A program made the translations under genes and the position numbers. Below, in pieces: positions 1-12,287 of a stretch of DNA of 40,690 bases. Each line of letters starts with the position of its first letter. Position 1 is the first letter of the stretch. Under the pieces are notes generated by a model. That model was not told where the DNA came from and searched no databases. It saw only the letters and a list, made by a program, of their open reading frames with translations. Where the stretch lies: positions 1-40,690 of the forward strand of contig RCAB01000535.1 in assembly GCA_003640385.1 (NCBI GenBank). The letters run 5' to 3'. Origin of the DNA: Setaria digitata (lineage: Eukaryota > Nematoda > Chromadorea > Rhabditida > Setariidae).

Positions 1-154
1 TTAGCATTTCATCATTCTTCACTTATGGATCACCAATGTCCCTAATTGCATATGACTTTAATTAATTAGTAAGATTTAGAAAAGTGAGCCCACAGACTGA
101 AATGTACTGCATACATCAGTTCGCATTGTAGGCACTGAGATAAGTCATTGGAGC

Positions 155-3100
155 ATGAAGAGCAATGGTAGCAGTACATTGAATCGTGGTAGCAATACAT
201 CATGTTGCTGTCATTCGCTGAAGCAACCTTGTTCTGGATGTCCACCTTTTCACGAGCCTGTTTTGAAAGCCTCAGCCTGGAAACCAGAAAAGATTTACGT
301 CTTTCATTGTAACGATTGTGGTGGTACAACACTTCGAGAAATCCGGTCGTTGTATATTGATGGAGGGTTCAAGCGTTCTGATTCTCTGAGTTCAGAGCAG
401 AATGACTGGCAATGTCGTCATTGTGGATTCCTGAATCCTAGTTCTGATACCGCACCAAACATACTCCCGGATTATAAAAATACTAGTTCGTTTAATGCTG
501 AAAATCCAAAGAATCTTAGTGCGTCTTGTTAATTCAGCTGTCACTTCTGATTCCCAATTACCCAAGTATTACCGCTCCATCAGCATAGCTTTCAAATGCC
601 ATCCGATTCAGCTGGATGTTTTCAACTGAACTGCAAGCACAAACGTAGCAAACAATGTGATAAAAACGTCGGGGAATATCTGAAGAGTTGCGAATGCGAT
701 TATTCGACTGTAAGCAAATCGCAGATAAAATCACCACTGGTGGAATCAAAGGTTGGAAAAGAAACAGGAAAGTGTATGAGACAGCGAGAGTCGGAAGAGA
801 AATGGAAATCAGGTACTTTGATTTTACATTTAAGAGTTTGAAAAAACTCTGAAGGCGTACTTCACTGAACGCGGCTTTCATCATCCTTATTCATAGCTAT
901 ATTAATTACCGAAAATAAGCGAATTTGCAGGTGTTGTTGCAGAAATCACAAAGCATCTTGTAGAAATCCGTTCTTCGTTATTTGCAGATTACGCTATTTG
1001 TCAGTGTAATAGTCATTACTTGTTACTTTGAGTTAGTGAAAAAGAATAGAAATTGTGAGCTGGAGCGGGCCACAGAAGTGAAGATTCTGCTTTGCTTCCG
1101 ACCACCTCACAGTTTTGACAGAGCTTTTTACGAGAAGAATTTTCTCCCTGCTCAAGAATTAAAAAAGATTAGTAAAGTAAATTGCTCCAGTTAATTTTTG
1201 ATTAGAGATTCAGCACAGTGCAAAGCAGTACTTATTTTCATAAAAGATTAGCTTCTGCTTTCTGAGACACTCTTTGTTCCACTTGTTTCCTAAATACAGT
1301 ACATATTGTACAGTAATGTAAACAAACCTGGGTGAAGGTGATGAGGAATGAATCCACGTGCGTAGAAACAGAGAGGTTTTATTGTTTGATATGAATTTTC
1401 GTCTGCGGAACTGAAAGGTGAAGTTAAATAATTGAATCTATATGAGCATAAATCAGACCTGGCTGTTTATTCTATAGAAGCAGCGAACCTGCTGAGGTTG
1501 AAAGATTAGAATTGTAAACTTCTTTTTAGGATCATCCCAAAATGCGTCCATTGAGTGACGTGGTGGTAGACTTGGTAGAAGCTGGTTTTTCTTTTTGTAA
1601 AGGAAGAGAAAGAATGAAGTTTAAATTACCCTCAATTGTCAGTTGTAAATTATGAATTTTGATGGTGATTTATGAATTCATTATATGCTTCCTAATCCAG
1701 CAAAAAAACTGTTAGTTTCCACTGTCTTGGCAAGACATCAAGTAAGTTGAATTCAGGTAGCCGAGCGGGAAGTGAAGGTTCATTAGATAGTTCAATATTA
1801 ATGACTCCTGTCGCAGGTAGATTTGTTTTAAATCTGTTCCCATTATTTCTGTAAAACAATCAAATTTATTGCTTAATGTTTTTGATATTTTGTTTAGAGC
1901 TTGAAAAATCATCCAAGCCACGATATAAAGTTGTTATACAAAGCTATTTTCTGGCAGTATGAATAAAACTTTAAGTACCACTTTACTATCAGTTTATCAA
2001 AATAGGCATTATCACTAAGGTATGAAAAGTAAGTCCTCAGTGATTGTTTGGAAATCAGCAGAAAGGTAAACTATAAAGGTCTGCATGAGATATGCCAGTT
2101 CTAGTACACTTATTAATAGAAGGCAGCCCTGATCATCGTGCAGCTGAATGCAATGCCAAAACTGATAACGCATTTCGACTTGATCCATTGGAAACTGCTC
2201 GTGAGCAAAGTTCTGATATGGAAGAATCCAGGATCATTCTAAGAACAGCTCAGGAAACAAGTGGTAAATGTATTACTTGATTTATTTCAAATATTTTTAA
2301 TTTAAAAATTTATGCATTTAGTCCAAAATCTTCAAAAAACAAATTCTAGAAAAGAGACTTAACACTCTAGCGTCCTTAAGTATTCTAGAACTTCTATTTG
2401 GTTTATACTAGCAGCACTATCATGCTTTTACCACTAGGCATTACTGATAGGCACTGTTTTCGGTGAATTTTGATTATATTTGTCCGTTTTAGCATTGAAT
2501 AGATCTAAGAATGGATGCCATTGTAAGATATCGCATTACCATTCTCCGCCTTTAAGATCTTTTTGGGTTCATAAAGTGAACTTTACTTAAGCACATTTAT
2601 TTCAAGTTTTTACTTACTCCAAATTTTTGCTAATTTAATCATACAAGTCGTCGCAATTCAAAGTTGGACTTCTGCAGGAAGGAATGGCGAATCCACTGCA
2701 AGTTTGACGAACAACAACATTTCCTTAAAACCTAGTTCATTAGCTGTGATGGTTTGAGTTATTCTTTGTACGAACCTTTTAAACAGTGCAAAAGTTTGAA
2801 AGTAAGAGAACGAAAGTCAATAGTTGCTTGGATAAATTTTGTTTTTTTATCATTTAAAACTCAAAAAAAAAATATTAAAAGAATGTATTCAGTTTTTTTT
2901 TCATGCTTTTTATTTTGGAAGTTTTTCCAAAAGTATTCTATTGAAACTTACAAAAAATTACCATCATGGTCACTCCTATTTCAGAATAAAACGTCTACTT
3001 TAGATACTTTCTTGTATACGTAGAATTTTCATCTTAAGTATAGCCTGTAGAATAATTTTAAGGAACTATGAAAACTGCTCAACTTTTTAATTTATTTTCA

Positions 3101-6100
3101 GATTAATAAAAACGATGCTCCCATAGCAAAATCGACCACGGCCACCGATGGTTCATCACATACTGGTTATACTTATGGTTCAAACTTTTTGTGCGGAGAC
3201 TTAAAAGTGGGCCGATCAGAAAAGGAACATCCGATAGATACAGTGATATCCTCTCAGGGTCAATATCTTATGCAGTCATCGACTTTGGAATTCGGATCCA
3301 CTTCAGGATCTTCTCAGTATCGGACATCCGGCAGATCAGAAAAGGGAAGAACTATTTGGAAGAGGTGCACACATGCACTTCCGTACATGGCACCTACTGT
3401 TTCCTCGGCTATGAAAATGAGCACCTTTCCAGAGCGATCATCTCTCCAACACCGTTTAATATCAGAAGGAGTACGTTCTACACTGCCTTCCAAGCAAGCA
3501 AGAAAGACGTTATGGCAGCAAGTGACACCAGGACCACTTCCAAAAGCATGTTGCAAGGAACGACTTACCAGCACTACTGAAACTGAACCTTTTAGCCTAG
3601 AATCTGTTCGAGCAAACAAATCGAATCAGCAACACACTTCACAAGGAGCAGCACATAGCGATGCATTTAATTATGACTACTTGAAGCAGCTGTTTCGAAA
3701 TCGAATGACATTGAGATATCCTAGATCATCCCGAAAGGATCGTTTCATGAAGCAAGAGCGATCAGCTGATTCAGCGATGAACCTGGGAGACCAACAGTCC
3801 AGGACTCCAACACACTTAGATCAGAGTGGATCGCAGAAATCACTGGGAAGTGATATATCTACGATCCACTCTGATCAACAGGAATCTCCACAGTCTCGTT
3901 CTGGCAGACATCATCTGTGGCATCAGTATGAGGGGCAAGATGAGGCTCCAACATCTGACCTTCATACTGCACAGGTCAAAACATCGCTTGGTTGGCAGCG
4001 AACATTTTCTGGTGCACCGTGCAAGATTTCACGTCTTGATCGCTTCGCATCACAACTTCCGGAGATTCTTTCTTCACAGTTGTTGAAAACCAAATTGCTG
4101 CAACAAAATACAGAGTTAGGAGAATTATCAGTTCACAAGCCAACAAAAATCACTAAAAGTGTCATCTGGCAACAGATATCATCTGGTACGCCTCAAAAAG
4201 TTGGTCGTTCCCGACGTTTTTCGAGACCAGGAATCAGGGATACAGGAAAAGTGTTGCAACCGTTTAAATGCAGTTCACGATTCGAAAAATTTGCAAATCT
4301 GTTTTTGCAGACGGAATCTGGAGGGCTATTTTGGATACGATCATATTCAAAGCAGCTGCCCAAAATTTCACGTTTTGACCGTTTTCCGGCTCCTGATTTC
4401 CTTGAAGATACACACCATACACTTTCGTTAGAATCAGTAAGAAAAAACTTTCGAGGAAGTTCTTGTTCTGAACGAGCCAAACCAAAGGTTTTGTCACATC
4501 TACCTGTAATTCAGTCACCGTTGTGGAATGCGTCAGAATCTTGTACCAAAGTAACTACTACACTGGGTGAAACTTCATCATGGGAACAAGCAAAAGCAGC
4601 CTCTCTACCAAAAGTTTCTAGCAAGAGCTCCCGTTCCATTTCTCTACAGGATACACTAGACCTACATACTGCACAAAAACGACCATCGAAAACGTCTTCG
4701 ACGGAAACGTCTTCGGAAGACTTGGTAGAGAAACGTCTTACATTGAAATCATCACCTGAATTTTCCATTCACAGATTCTCCCAAAAAAATGCATCAAATC
4801 CGACAACGAATGAATCACAAAAATTAGAAGCAGTGGAGCTATCTGATATAGCATTTTATGGTGGTTCGCTTTGGAGACGGTCAAAGTTATCATTTTGGAA
4901 AACCTCCCGCTCCGAACGTTTTCAGAAAAGATCTTTGTCGCATTCACCTACTGTCAAAGCAGAGCCATCCATCGCATTTGACACTTTTTCTGCTGAAGGA
5001 TCGGAGAGAAGACGAACAAAGACTATTACAAAGCCGATGCGAAGAACTCGTTTTGATCGTTTTCATAACAGTGGCTTATTAAGTTCCTGTTTGCTTCGAC
5101 CGAAACGATTATTTGCACTGAATCCTTCGGATACTTCTGGAAGATTACTGAGAAAACAGTTGAAATCCACACCAACCTGGAACATTTCATCTTCTGGCGA
5201 ACCGCTAAGGAAACGATCGAAGGCATCCTCTGCTCCCAAAATTTCGTTGAAGGAAAACAATCAAAGTCGTTTTCAATCTGCTAAATATTTTACTCACATT
5301 TGGAACACGTTAACAGCAGAACCAGTGCAAAACTGTTCTCGCACCAAGCGTTTCCAGAATTCTATTGTCCAGCATATGGCTCAAATACGATCACCAAGCT
5401 CACCCTTGTTACGCAGAGAAAAGTTGTGGATGCGAACGGAAGCGGCTCGATCGGAAAAAATTTCACGATTTCGTCGTCACTGCTCTAATTTTCAAGAAAT
5501 TACCAGGAACATATCGAATTCCTCACAGGAAAAAGATATGGAAACTCTGGATAGAAGCTGTCGTTTTGAACGTTTGCAGGAAAGCTCTTCACCTAATGCA
5601 CATATGCCACAATTTGTCCTACGAAAATTATCAGTCGAAGAATCCTTTAAAAAGCGAAATCATCGAAGACCACTTCGAAAAACTTCACGTGAGAAATATT
5701 TTAGAATTGATCACCTAACTGGTCCGAACTGATAGTTTGAAATGGCTTCCCTTAGGTGTTGCTTACTGCTCAACGACGTCAGCCAGAACAACTACTGTCA
5801 TGTGAATCACAAAGCAGTAGTCTAGGCTCATACAATAATTTATTATCGATTAACAGTCACGCACGGACTATAGATGGTGATGGTGATCCTTCAGAATAAA
5901 ACTAGATGGTAACGAGCCAGTTATCAGAAATAATTCGAGAATCATGCCTATGTCGGTTTCAATGTCTTTAATACTAATAGTTTTAATGAAACTGGAGAAG
6001 ACTGGAGTAGAGAATTATGGAAGGTGCAATTCAACAAACACAGCCAACTTTACCTTTTGTGAATGGAATTCCTTTAATTTCATATTTGTGAAAAACGGAA

Positions 6101-6923
6101 ACATTTTGGAATTGTTGGCTCAGCAGACTCACTTTTCAGGAATAATCCCTCCGAACTGAAAACTTTGCTAATATACTTTCTATTAAATATCCTCAGTAAC
6201 ATTTCGTTGAAGGAAAACAATTTCCTTTGCCTCTTTTCATGTAGAAAAGGATATTTCAGATACGTCTTTCAGTTCCACTGTTCCACGTAAACCAGAAGGA
6301 GCGATAAAGTTTGACACTGAAGGTGATGTGAACTGATTATGTACTAATAGTCAATAATAAAGTTAATTAATAATAGTCAATTAATTAAGTCAATTAGCCT
6401 TTTCTGGTAGAATTCATTATTTCATTTTATTTCTATCTTCGATCTTTTTTTCGTCATTTATCTGCTTATGATTAGAAACATAATTAATTAGCAAGTGATA
6501 CCATGTGTTTATGAGAAGAATTTTGATGATAATATTTTTTAAATGATTTTCTTCAAGTTACATTTCCAATGCTATTTAAAATTTTGTTATATTTGGAAAT
6601 AATTCAGGAGTCCAAGCAGCAATAGTTGAAGGAGCAGGTTCTCATACTGCTTCCATTCAATTGCATGGTACCTATATGGAACGCATTACACCTGGCAACA
6701 TTGTTTCAGTACGTTTGTTGAGTTTTGAGGTTGAAGCTTTAAAATTTACCCATTCCTTCTAAAGAAATACAAGGGATTCCAGGGATGTCGTGGGATAGAT
6801 ATTTCATTGAAACTGAAATCTCAACCGATGAAACTCTGCCTAAAGGGAATTACGACATCCAAAAAAGTCTCCGTTCAACGAATCTTGGTAAATGGCAACG
6901 AAATATACCATCGAGAGATTTAA
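155..6923 (+). CDS. Multi-exon gene for a large unknown protein: Cys-rich N-terminus plus degenerate SRxDRF repeats
   Basis: I do not recognise the family. Exons whose reading phases fit together are 155-518, 612-812, 931-1003, 1050-1176, 1530-1584, 1701-1741, 1898-1956, 2127-2263, 2678-2751 and the long 3102-5732. That gives about 1250 residues if the stop at 5730-5732 is used. Alternatively a GTGAGA donor at 5689 leads to 5756-5801, 5928-6023, 6140-6195, 6245-6322, 6608-6708 and 6774-6923 (stop TAA), also in phase. The N-terminus has Cys pairs CCC, CNDC and CRHC, suggestive of a zinc ribbon, then a second Cys cluster (612-760) and a mixed-charge helical stretch (931-1956). The long exon is Ser/Arg/Lys-rich, with no signal peptide or membrane segment. 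The last exons look like a compact beta-rich end (KVSVQRI, NGNEIYH). The 5' end is uncertain: the frame is open upstream to about base 102, so 155 may be internal. Boundaries at 518/612, 1003/1050 and after 5688 are the weakest. Confidence 0.55.
3520..5725 (+). repeat. Degenerate protein repeat array, core S-R-x-[DE]-R-F
   Basis: Inside the long exon of the first gene, a unit recurs about every 40-60 residues: a Trp (LWQQ, GWQR, IWQQ, FWIR, LWRR, LWMR), 8-14 residues, often Pro-Lys, then an S-R-x-x-R-F core. Cores start near 3720 (SRKDRF), 4029 (SRLDRF), 4208 (SRRF, decayed), 4368 (SRFDRF), 4905 (SRSERF), 5045 (TRFDRF), 5336 (SRTKRF), 5462 (SRFRRH), 5558 (CRFERL) and 5684 (SREKYF). Decayed copies lie near 3540, 4610 and 5245. 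Similarity is mainly at protein level, so the array is old rather than a recent tandem expansion. Confidence 0.75.
5241..5261 (+). repeat. 21-base perfect match to 6201-6221
   Basis: A 21-base stretch coding ISLKENN in the repeat exon is found again, base for base, at 6201-6221, 960 bases downstream. In the second place it lies in a short predicted intron of the same gene (6196-6244), or in an open frame if that intron is not removed. It is probably a remnant of duplicated repeat-unit sequence. Confidence 0.6.
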
Positions 6924-7375
6924 CATCAGTGATTGCGACAGCTTCATTCGGTAAAAGCGTCCTAAAAGTGATCCCATTGATTATTAAAGCTTGTCTCTGC
7001 TTCATTTCACGATAATAACTGTCTACCTCTGCCAAGAAACATCATCTGTTGTGGTTAGTTCGACCTGAACAACAGCTCTCTTCAGAAATGCTATCTTGCC
7101 AATGTTGGTCGGATGTCTCGTGCTTCACTGCAGTGGATGCTTCATTCTAGGAATGTAACTTGTTGATCTTAATGCTTCTGCTCTCGCGGTGATTAACCGC
7201 GTTGATGGACTTCCTCAGAAGTCCTCTTTTCCGAGACATTCTTAGAATGAGAAAGTTTTTCTCTTGCTCGTAGAAACTCTTCGACTGGAAACTGACTTGT
7301 TCAGGAAGTTTGCTGCAATACATCTATACACGTAGCTTTTAGTATTCGTATCGTGTACATGATGGCATCATCACA
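6924..7375. other. Convergent intergenic spacer
   Basis: This is 452 bases between the stop of the plus-strand repeat-protein gene and the stop of the minus-strand START gene. I see no convincing exon, RNA gene or repeat. It must hold both 3' untranslated regions, but no clear AATAAA was recognised on either strand here. Confidence 0.5.
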
Positions 7376-8566
7376 TCACAAATTTGATTCTTCAGCGGTA
7401 TCAGACGTTTTCATAGCTTTCTCTGAACGATTGCTCTCTTGCAGTTTCTGTACATTCTTCCGCGCAAACACCGAATCACGGTGTATAATAAACGCAATAC
7501 AGGTATCGACAAGACGTTGAGGTAAATTAATCTTTGGATCCACACAAACTGCGTAATCGATAAGAGTTTTCTGCGAATCAGGTAGATGTGGTGAAAATCG
7601 TCCTGCACCAAGCATCATCTCTGCACTGTTTCTCGAAATGACAGCATTAACTCAGAAAGCTGTTGCTTAAATCTTGGGAGTACATAAAAATAGCTCAATT
7701 ATACAATTAAATTACTCAGCTATCTTTTTAATCCGAAGGGATGAACTTCAGAATAAAGTTTTCGAATTACAGGTAACTTAAAATATCATTAATTGTTTGT
7801 AGTTACATACCGTATTTTATTTTGCATTTCAGGTATTTCATCTATTTCAAAACTTCTTGCAGCTACATAAATTTTAGATCCAATTTTGCGATATAATCGG
7901 CAGGCCAAAAATTCACGGCTCTTCACGAACATAATATTTGTTGTTGCGTACTGAAATTCAATTCTATTTCTCACATTTCTGAGAAAACTACGGATTTCTC
8001 AAGCGCAAGATGTACTGCCTTGATTTTATGTTAAAGCAAATGATAAATGATAAATGAATACCTTTAAAATATCACAGTGTGGAGTTAGCTTTTCAATTCT
8101 TTCCATGTATGCGAAGTTGGGATTCCACAGTGGTGTTGCTGTGATGTTGTGCCAATGATCGTAAAATAAGTTTTGAACTGTTTCGTTGAAAATTATCTGA
8201 ATGGATCAAAAACAAAAATTTCAGCACATTTATTAGCAATATATTTACGTCCACATGAAGTGAGATATAATTTACCTTTAGTGTAAATATTTTTCCAACA
8301 TCGAATTGTTTGGAGTAGACTTTTTCACCTTTTTTTTCGTATAAGTTATTCCAGCCTTCTCTTGTCTCAAAACTAGGACTTGCACAGATATCAAGCAATA
8401 ACTTCATTGCACCTTCCGCCTTTTTGAATGCATTTGCGTACTATAAATTGGATCATTTTTTATGAGGTTTAAATCTTCACGATATCTCCTCAGATACGCA
8501 CCAACTTACTTTGTTTAACCTTGCAGGCAACGTTTCACTTAAGCCACCTACATCAATCGTTGTCAT
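7376..8566 (-). CDS. START-domain lipid-transfer protein (StAR/STARD family), complete, five exons
   Basis: The minus-strand exons are 8510-8566 (ATG 8564-8566), 8276-8440, 8062-8196, 7811-7950 and 7376-7631 (TGA). All phases join to give about 250 residues, the size of a stand-alone START protein. START domains are helix-grip folds that carry one lipid between membranes. Family landmarks in order are YEKKGEKVYSK and GKIFTLK, then WHNITATPLWNP, then MFVKSREFLACR followed by YRKIGSKIYVAARS, and finally a C-terminal piece, VCVDPK...LPQRLVD, before a hydrophilic tail. The REF...R and DPK...LP pattern is closest to STARD3/MLN64-type START domains, but there is no MENTAL transmembrane region and no signal peptide, so a soluble cytosolic carrier is likely. 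The acceptor of the last exon (CGAG, 7632-7635) is weak and was chosen because it alone keeps the phase. The gene is convergent with the repeat-protein gene. Confidence 0.85.
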
Positions 8567-9120
8567 ATTTAAAATAAATGATATGTTATTTAAAATTACC
8601 CATTTTAAATTTCACATCATACTTTGTATATAAGAGTAGATTGTATGTTTTTGAACAGATTATATGAAATTACTGGAGGAGAGGTAAAATGATGAGAAAT
8701 CTACCTGGTAAGTTTAAAATAAAGTCCTAATTTATTCCGCAAATGCTTTCTATTGGGAAACAGAAAGCATTTAGGAGAGTTAGAACACACAATACATTGG
8801 TTTCAAGAAAATAAATTATTATTTCTGCATTTGTTAAGTTTATATGAAATATATGAATTTTTTCGCAACAAAAATAACGATGAAAGTTAGAACTAGAAAG
8901 ACGATACTCATTTTCCTAATCCATTTAAATTGCTCTCATAACATTTCTGGTAAAATTTAGCAATATAAAGTTTTCTACTTCTAACCTTCTAAGAGCTTTT
9001 AATTTTAACTTGGAAATTAAGTTCTCATTTTACTCTTTCACAAAATAAAACAAGTTGATAGCTTTTCGTTTGAAAAGAAAGTCAAAATTTTTATTTCAAA
9101 CTAGATGTAACCAATGTGCT

Positions 9121-9309
9121 TCAGCTAACTGAAGATTTCCCACAATTCTGGTCACTGATGTTGAAACGAACTTGACGACACTGTTGAAGCAACACTGAAG
9201 ACCGCTCGTTGAATACTTTTTCGCTCTTCCTCTGCTTACCTTTCTTCTTCCTTACTTTGCACCTTTCCACTTTCGCACCACTTTCATCTTCACATAACTT
9301 ATCAAGCAA
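9121..9309 (-). CDS. Possible Lys/Arg-rich exon or small ORF, unknown
   Basis: On the minus strand a 62-codon frame ends at 9121. It is rich in Lys, Arg, Glu and Ser (VRKKKGKQRKSEK) and looks protein-like. It can be entered by an acceptor just upstream (GTGTAG) giving PFIKDLLDKLCEDES, and a GTAAGG donor lies inside it after ERCK. No start codon other than TTG or family match is seen. The plus strand of the same stretch also has a short acceptor-preceded frame, so even the strand is uncertain. Confidence 0.3.
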   Translation of the reverse strand: MLDKLCEDESGAKVERCKVRKKKGKQRKSEKVFNERSSVLLQQCRQVRFNISDQNCGKSSVS

Positions 9310-9510
9310 ATCCTTGATAAATGGTCTACACTTTTAACACTAATGCTACTCTATATTTCACCTTCACGAAAATGTCTGAGATGCGAATATGACAAACGGA
9401 AGAAGTACAGTGTAGCTTGTCGGATATCAGCACCATTCATTTGATCCTTCATATTTTTTTAATTAGATGCTTCGATACTAGTTCTCTTCAATTATTTTTT
9501 TGTTCGTTAG

Positions 9511-9611
9511 CTGTAGTAGAGATTGAGACTAAAGGAACCGACGCCGAAGCCATGAGTTCCACTTCTGATCCATTCACTCGACGGCCTCTGAACAAAGCAT
9601 ATTCACACTAG
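9511..9611 (+). CDS. Possible terminal exon, unknown gene
   Basis: After a T-rich tract and an acceptor (TTCGTTAG, ending 9510) an open frame reads VVEIETKGTDAEAM... and stops at TAG 9609-9611. Codon use is like that of the real exons nearby. I found no partner exon with matching phase, so it is an orphan. Confidence 0.3.
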
Positions 9612-10159
9612 AGGACAGGAATGACATCTCTCAAACTGGATTCCAGTACGCTTCAACGCTTCACTCCATTCTGACCAAAAGAATGCCCATTGAATGAAAT
9701 ATTCTTCTGTCCTTTTTGTATTCCGATACCCTAACAACCCTGTTTCCTTGCAAATTCATTGTTGCTTTCAACTTTCATAGACTTCAGTTTAGTTCAGAGG
9801 AAATACTGTGAAGTTGTCTATCAGAGAAGCCCATCATTATTAGAGTTCTACCTTACCATATTCGTTTTCTGAATATATATTGAAATTAATAGAATTCTGA
9901 AGATTTCGTTTCTGGCTCTAGCTTTCCTAGTTAAAGTGTCTAACTCTATCCTATTGTCTGATCCAGGATTTATCTCACAGTTATAGTCCTGCTCACTGAA
10001 AGTTAAAAATCTGAAACTCGCAATTTAAAAAAGTTCTATTGGCGAGCGTACATTTTTTCTAATTTTTACAGTTTTGGCTTGCATGTAAGTATAAATAGAC
10101 CCTGCGCTGATAATATGGCCAAACGAGATATTTGTGATTTATTACAAATCTTGCACATT

Positions 10160-10202
10160 TTTTATTGCCCTAGACTGGTGAATTTTATTGCCCTAGACTG
10201 GT
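10160..10202. repeat. Tandem duplication, 23-base period
   Basis: A 20-base block that includes GCCCTAGACTGG is present at 10160-10179 and again, identically, at 10183-10202, separated by GAA. It is a recent short tandem duplication in apparently non-coding DNA. Confidence 0.85.
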
Positions 10203-12287
10203 TTATTCTGATGTCTTATTTTCGATGCGTATTTGCAGGTTTCGCTAAATCAGTTGAAACAAATTGCTCAAAATACTTTGAGACATATGCTTTTTGAGCG
10301 ATGAAAAAAGCCTGTGTTATTATTATCGTGTCGCTGTTTTATCCAGCTTTAAAAGTAAAGTTTTAAGTTCCTATTTTAACCCTAATAAACGACAAACGGA
10401 TATTTTGTGCTACAAAGGAAAGCTAACATTTATGAAAACACTCCTATCACTTCTTAAAATTTCCTTTCATTTCAATTTTTCTCGCATAAACTTTTTTCTT
10501 CCAATTACCTCTGTGTTTAAAGACAAAACATTTTCTTTTTACTTTCATCGAATTTTTAAATGCGATAAACTTTTTTGAAATTCGTATGTCTTTTTCAAGC
10601 AATTGTTGGGTTTTTCCTCTGCACAAAATCAAGTTCTTTCGTCGCAACTTTGCCTACGAACCATTTTCTGGTAATTAACTTCTTCCCACAGACCAAAACA
10701 AAAAAAAAAAAATGGAATATATTGTGAAGAACAAACTAATTAAAGAACACCCTTTTGAAAAACAATTAAACTAGTTTCTATTTATACAAGGAAAGCTTAG
10801 CGAAATAAAACTCTTTATGAATTACAACTAATTAATTAATAGTCCCATCAGGAGGGCAAAAATTGCGTAGTTTTTTTTTTTAATTACCAATTACTGCCAA
10901 TTCATTATTAAGTTTAACTGAATATTCTGTTGCTTGATTAATGGGTTTCAAAGATACCAAATTTCTCACTTGTCTCATATGGACGATTTTCCTTCACTAG
11001 AATGTTAGTTAAGCGTACGCTGAAATAATAAGTACTGGCTAGTAGCACTCAAGTAGTGTAGTGTTCTAACTTCTAAACAGTCATAATTACACTGCAGTGT
11101 CAAGATCTTTTATCATTGGTTTCACCATTTTTGGACAGCGCTATTGGTCAAGAAGGAGCGAAAACCAGTGGTAACGGAAACGTGATACAAGTGAATTACT
11201 CTCTTGTCGCTAACTCAAGTTTTACCTTCAAATCCTTGAAGCATAAATTTTCATTCTTTCTTCAAAAACTATTGACAGAATTTTCGTACTTTTTAAACAT
11301 ACTTTATTGTTAGATAGATGTCGTTGGTATATTTCTCGAAAAAAAAAGATAGAGATGAAGACGCTAAGTTTTTCCCTTTTTTTTTTTTTTTTTTTTTAAT
11401 TATTTTAGCATTTTGTCAAGTTTGGTACCAATATCGGTCAACAGCTGATTCAAAATCAAGTCATGAATGTTTGGCCAAAATCATCGGTTTGTTTTCAATT
11501 TTCGTTACCTTTTAAAGGAAGATTTTTATAAGCAAAAATACTGATCACTATAGGAAACTAGTGGTTAGTAGCATCTGCCAGTGAAAATTGTTTCGAAACA
11601 AGTATTTTCTATCAGAGGTATTATTTTATCTTTGATAGCTCCTTTGTATATTATCAGTTGTCATTACTATCCAGTATCTGTAATTTTCAAACTGATTTCT
11701 ACGCTTAGTGAATACAGTTTTACATTCCACCTTTTGTTCTGATCATTGTGCAACTGTCACATTCAATATTTTATTCGATTCTCATTTAACTTCACGCTCT
11801 TTCCTTTTACATTTCCAATGCATTAAAATCTCTCTGAGAGCTTTGCCCATCTGAGAACAAATAATTTGATGATTCTTACAACGAGTGTTTATTTTGCCTT
11901 GAAAAGTTATTTTTTCTTTCTTCTATTATTACTTTGGACAGTTGTTTCTTTCCTCAGGCCAGCTAAAATTGTTTGCTCCAAGTTTAATTCGAAATAGTTC
12001 GGCATTAAGTATACAGCTTCTGAAGTGCTTTTAGTTTAAAAATGTTCTGCTGGAAGGCTTTCTGCACATGAAAATTCTCCGGTATTGCTGAATTTTTGTT
12101 CAGTCCACTGCTCACCAAGTATCACATCTTGTGAATTGCAATTTTCGAGCTGTCAGGAATGCTCTCAAACGAATTCTCTTGCGAAGTGGAAGTTGTAGCA
12201 ATATTATATCCAATGAATTTTTTGTGATTTTCTCGATCATTTTAAATAAAATTCTTGCTTATTCGCACTGCTTTTTCCTAATTTCAG

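Larger units (their letters stand above)
8567..12287. other. 3.7 kb largely non-coding spacer with weak coding hints
   Basis: The stretch lies between the START gene (minus) and the first confident astacin exon (plus), so it should hold both 5' regions and perhaps the astacin signal-peptide exon, which I could not find. Only the 9121-9309 minus ORF, the 9511-9611 plus exon-like piece and the 23-base repeat at 10160 stand out. The rest is AT-rich with T and A runs, for example T runs near 10868 and 11380. Confidence 0.5.
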
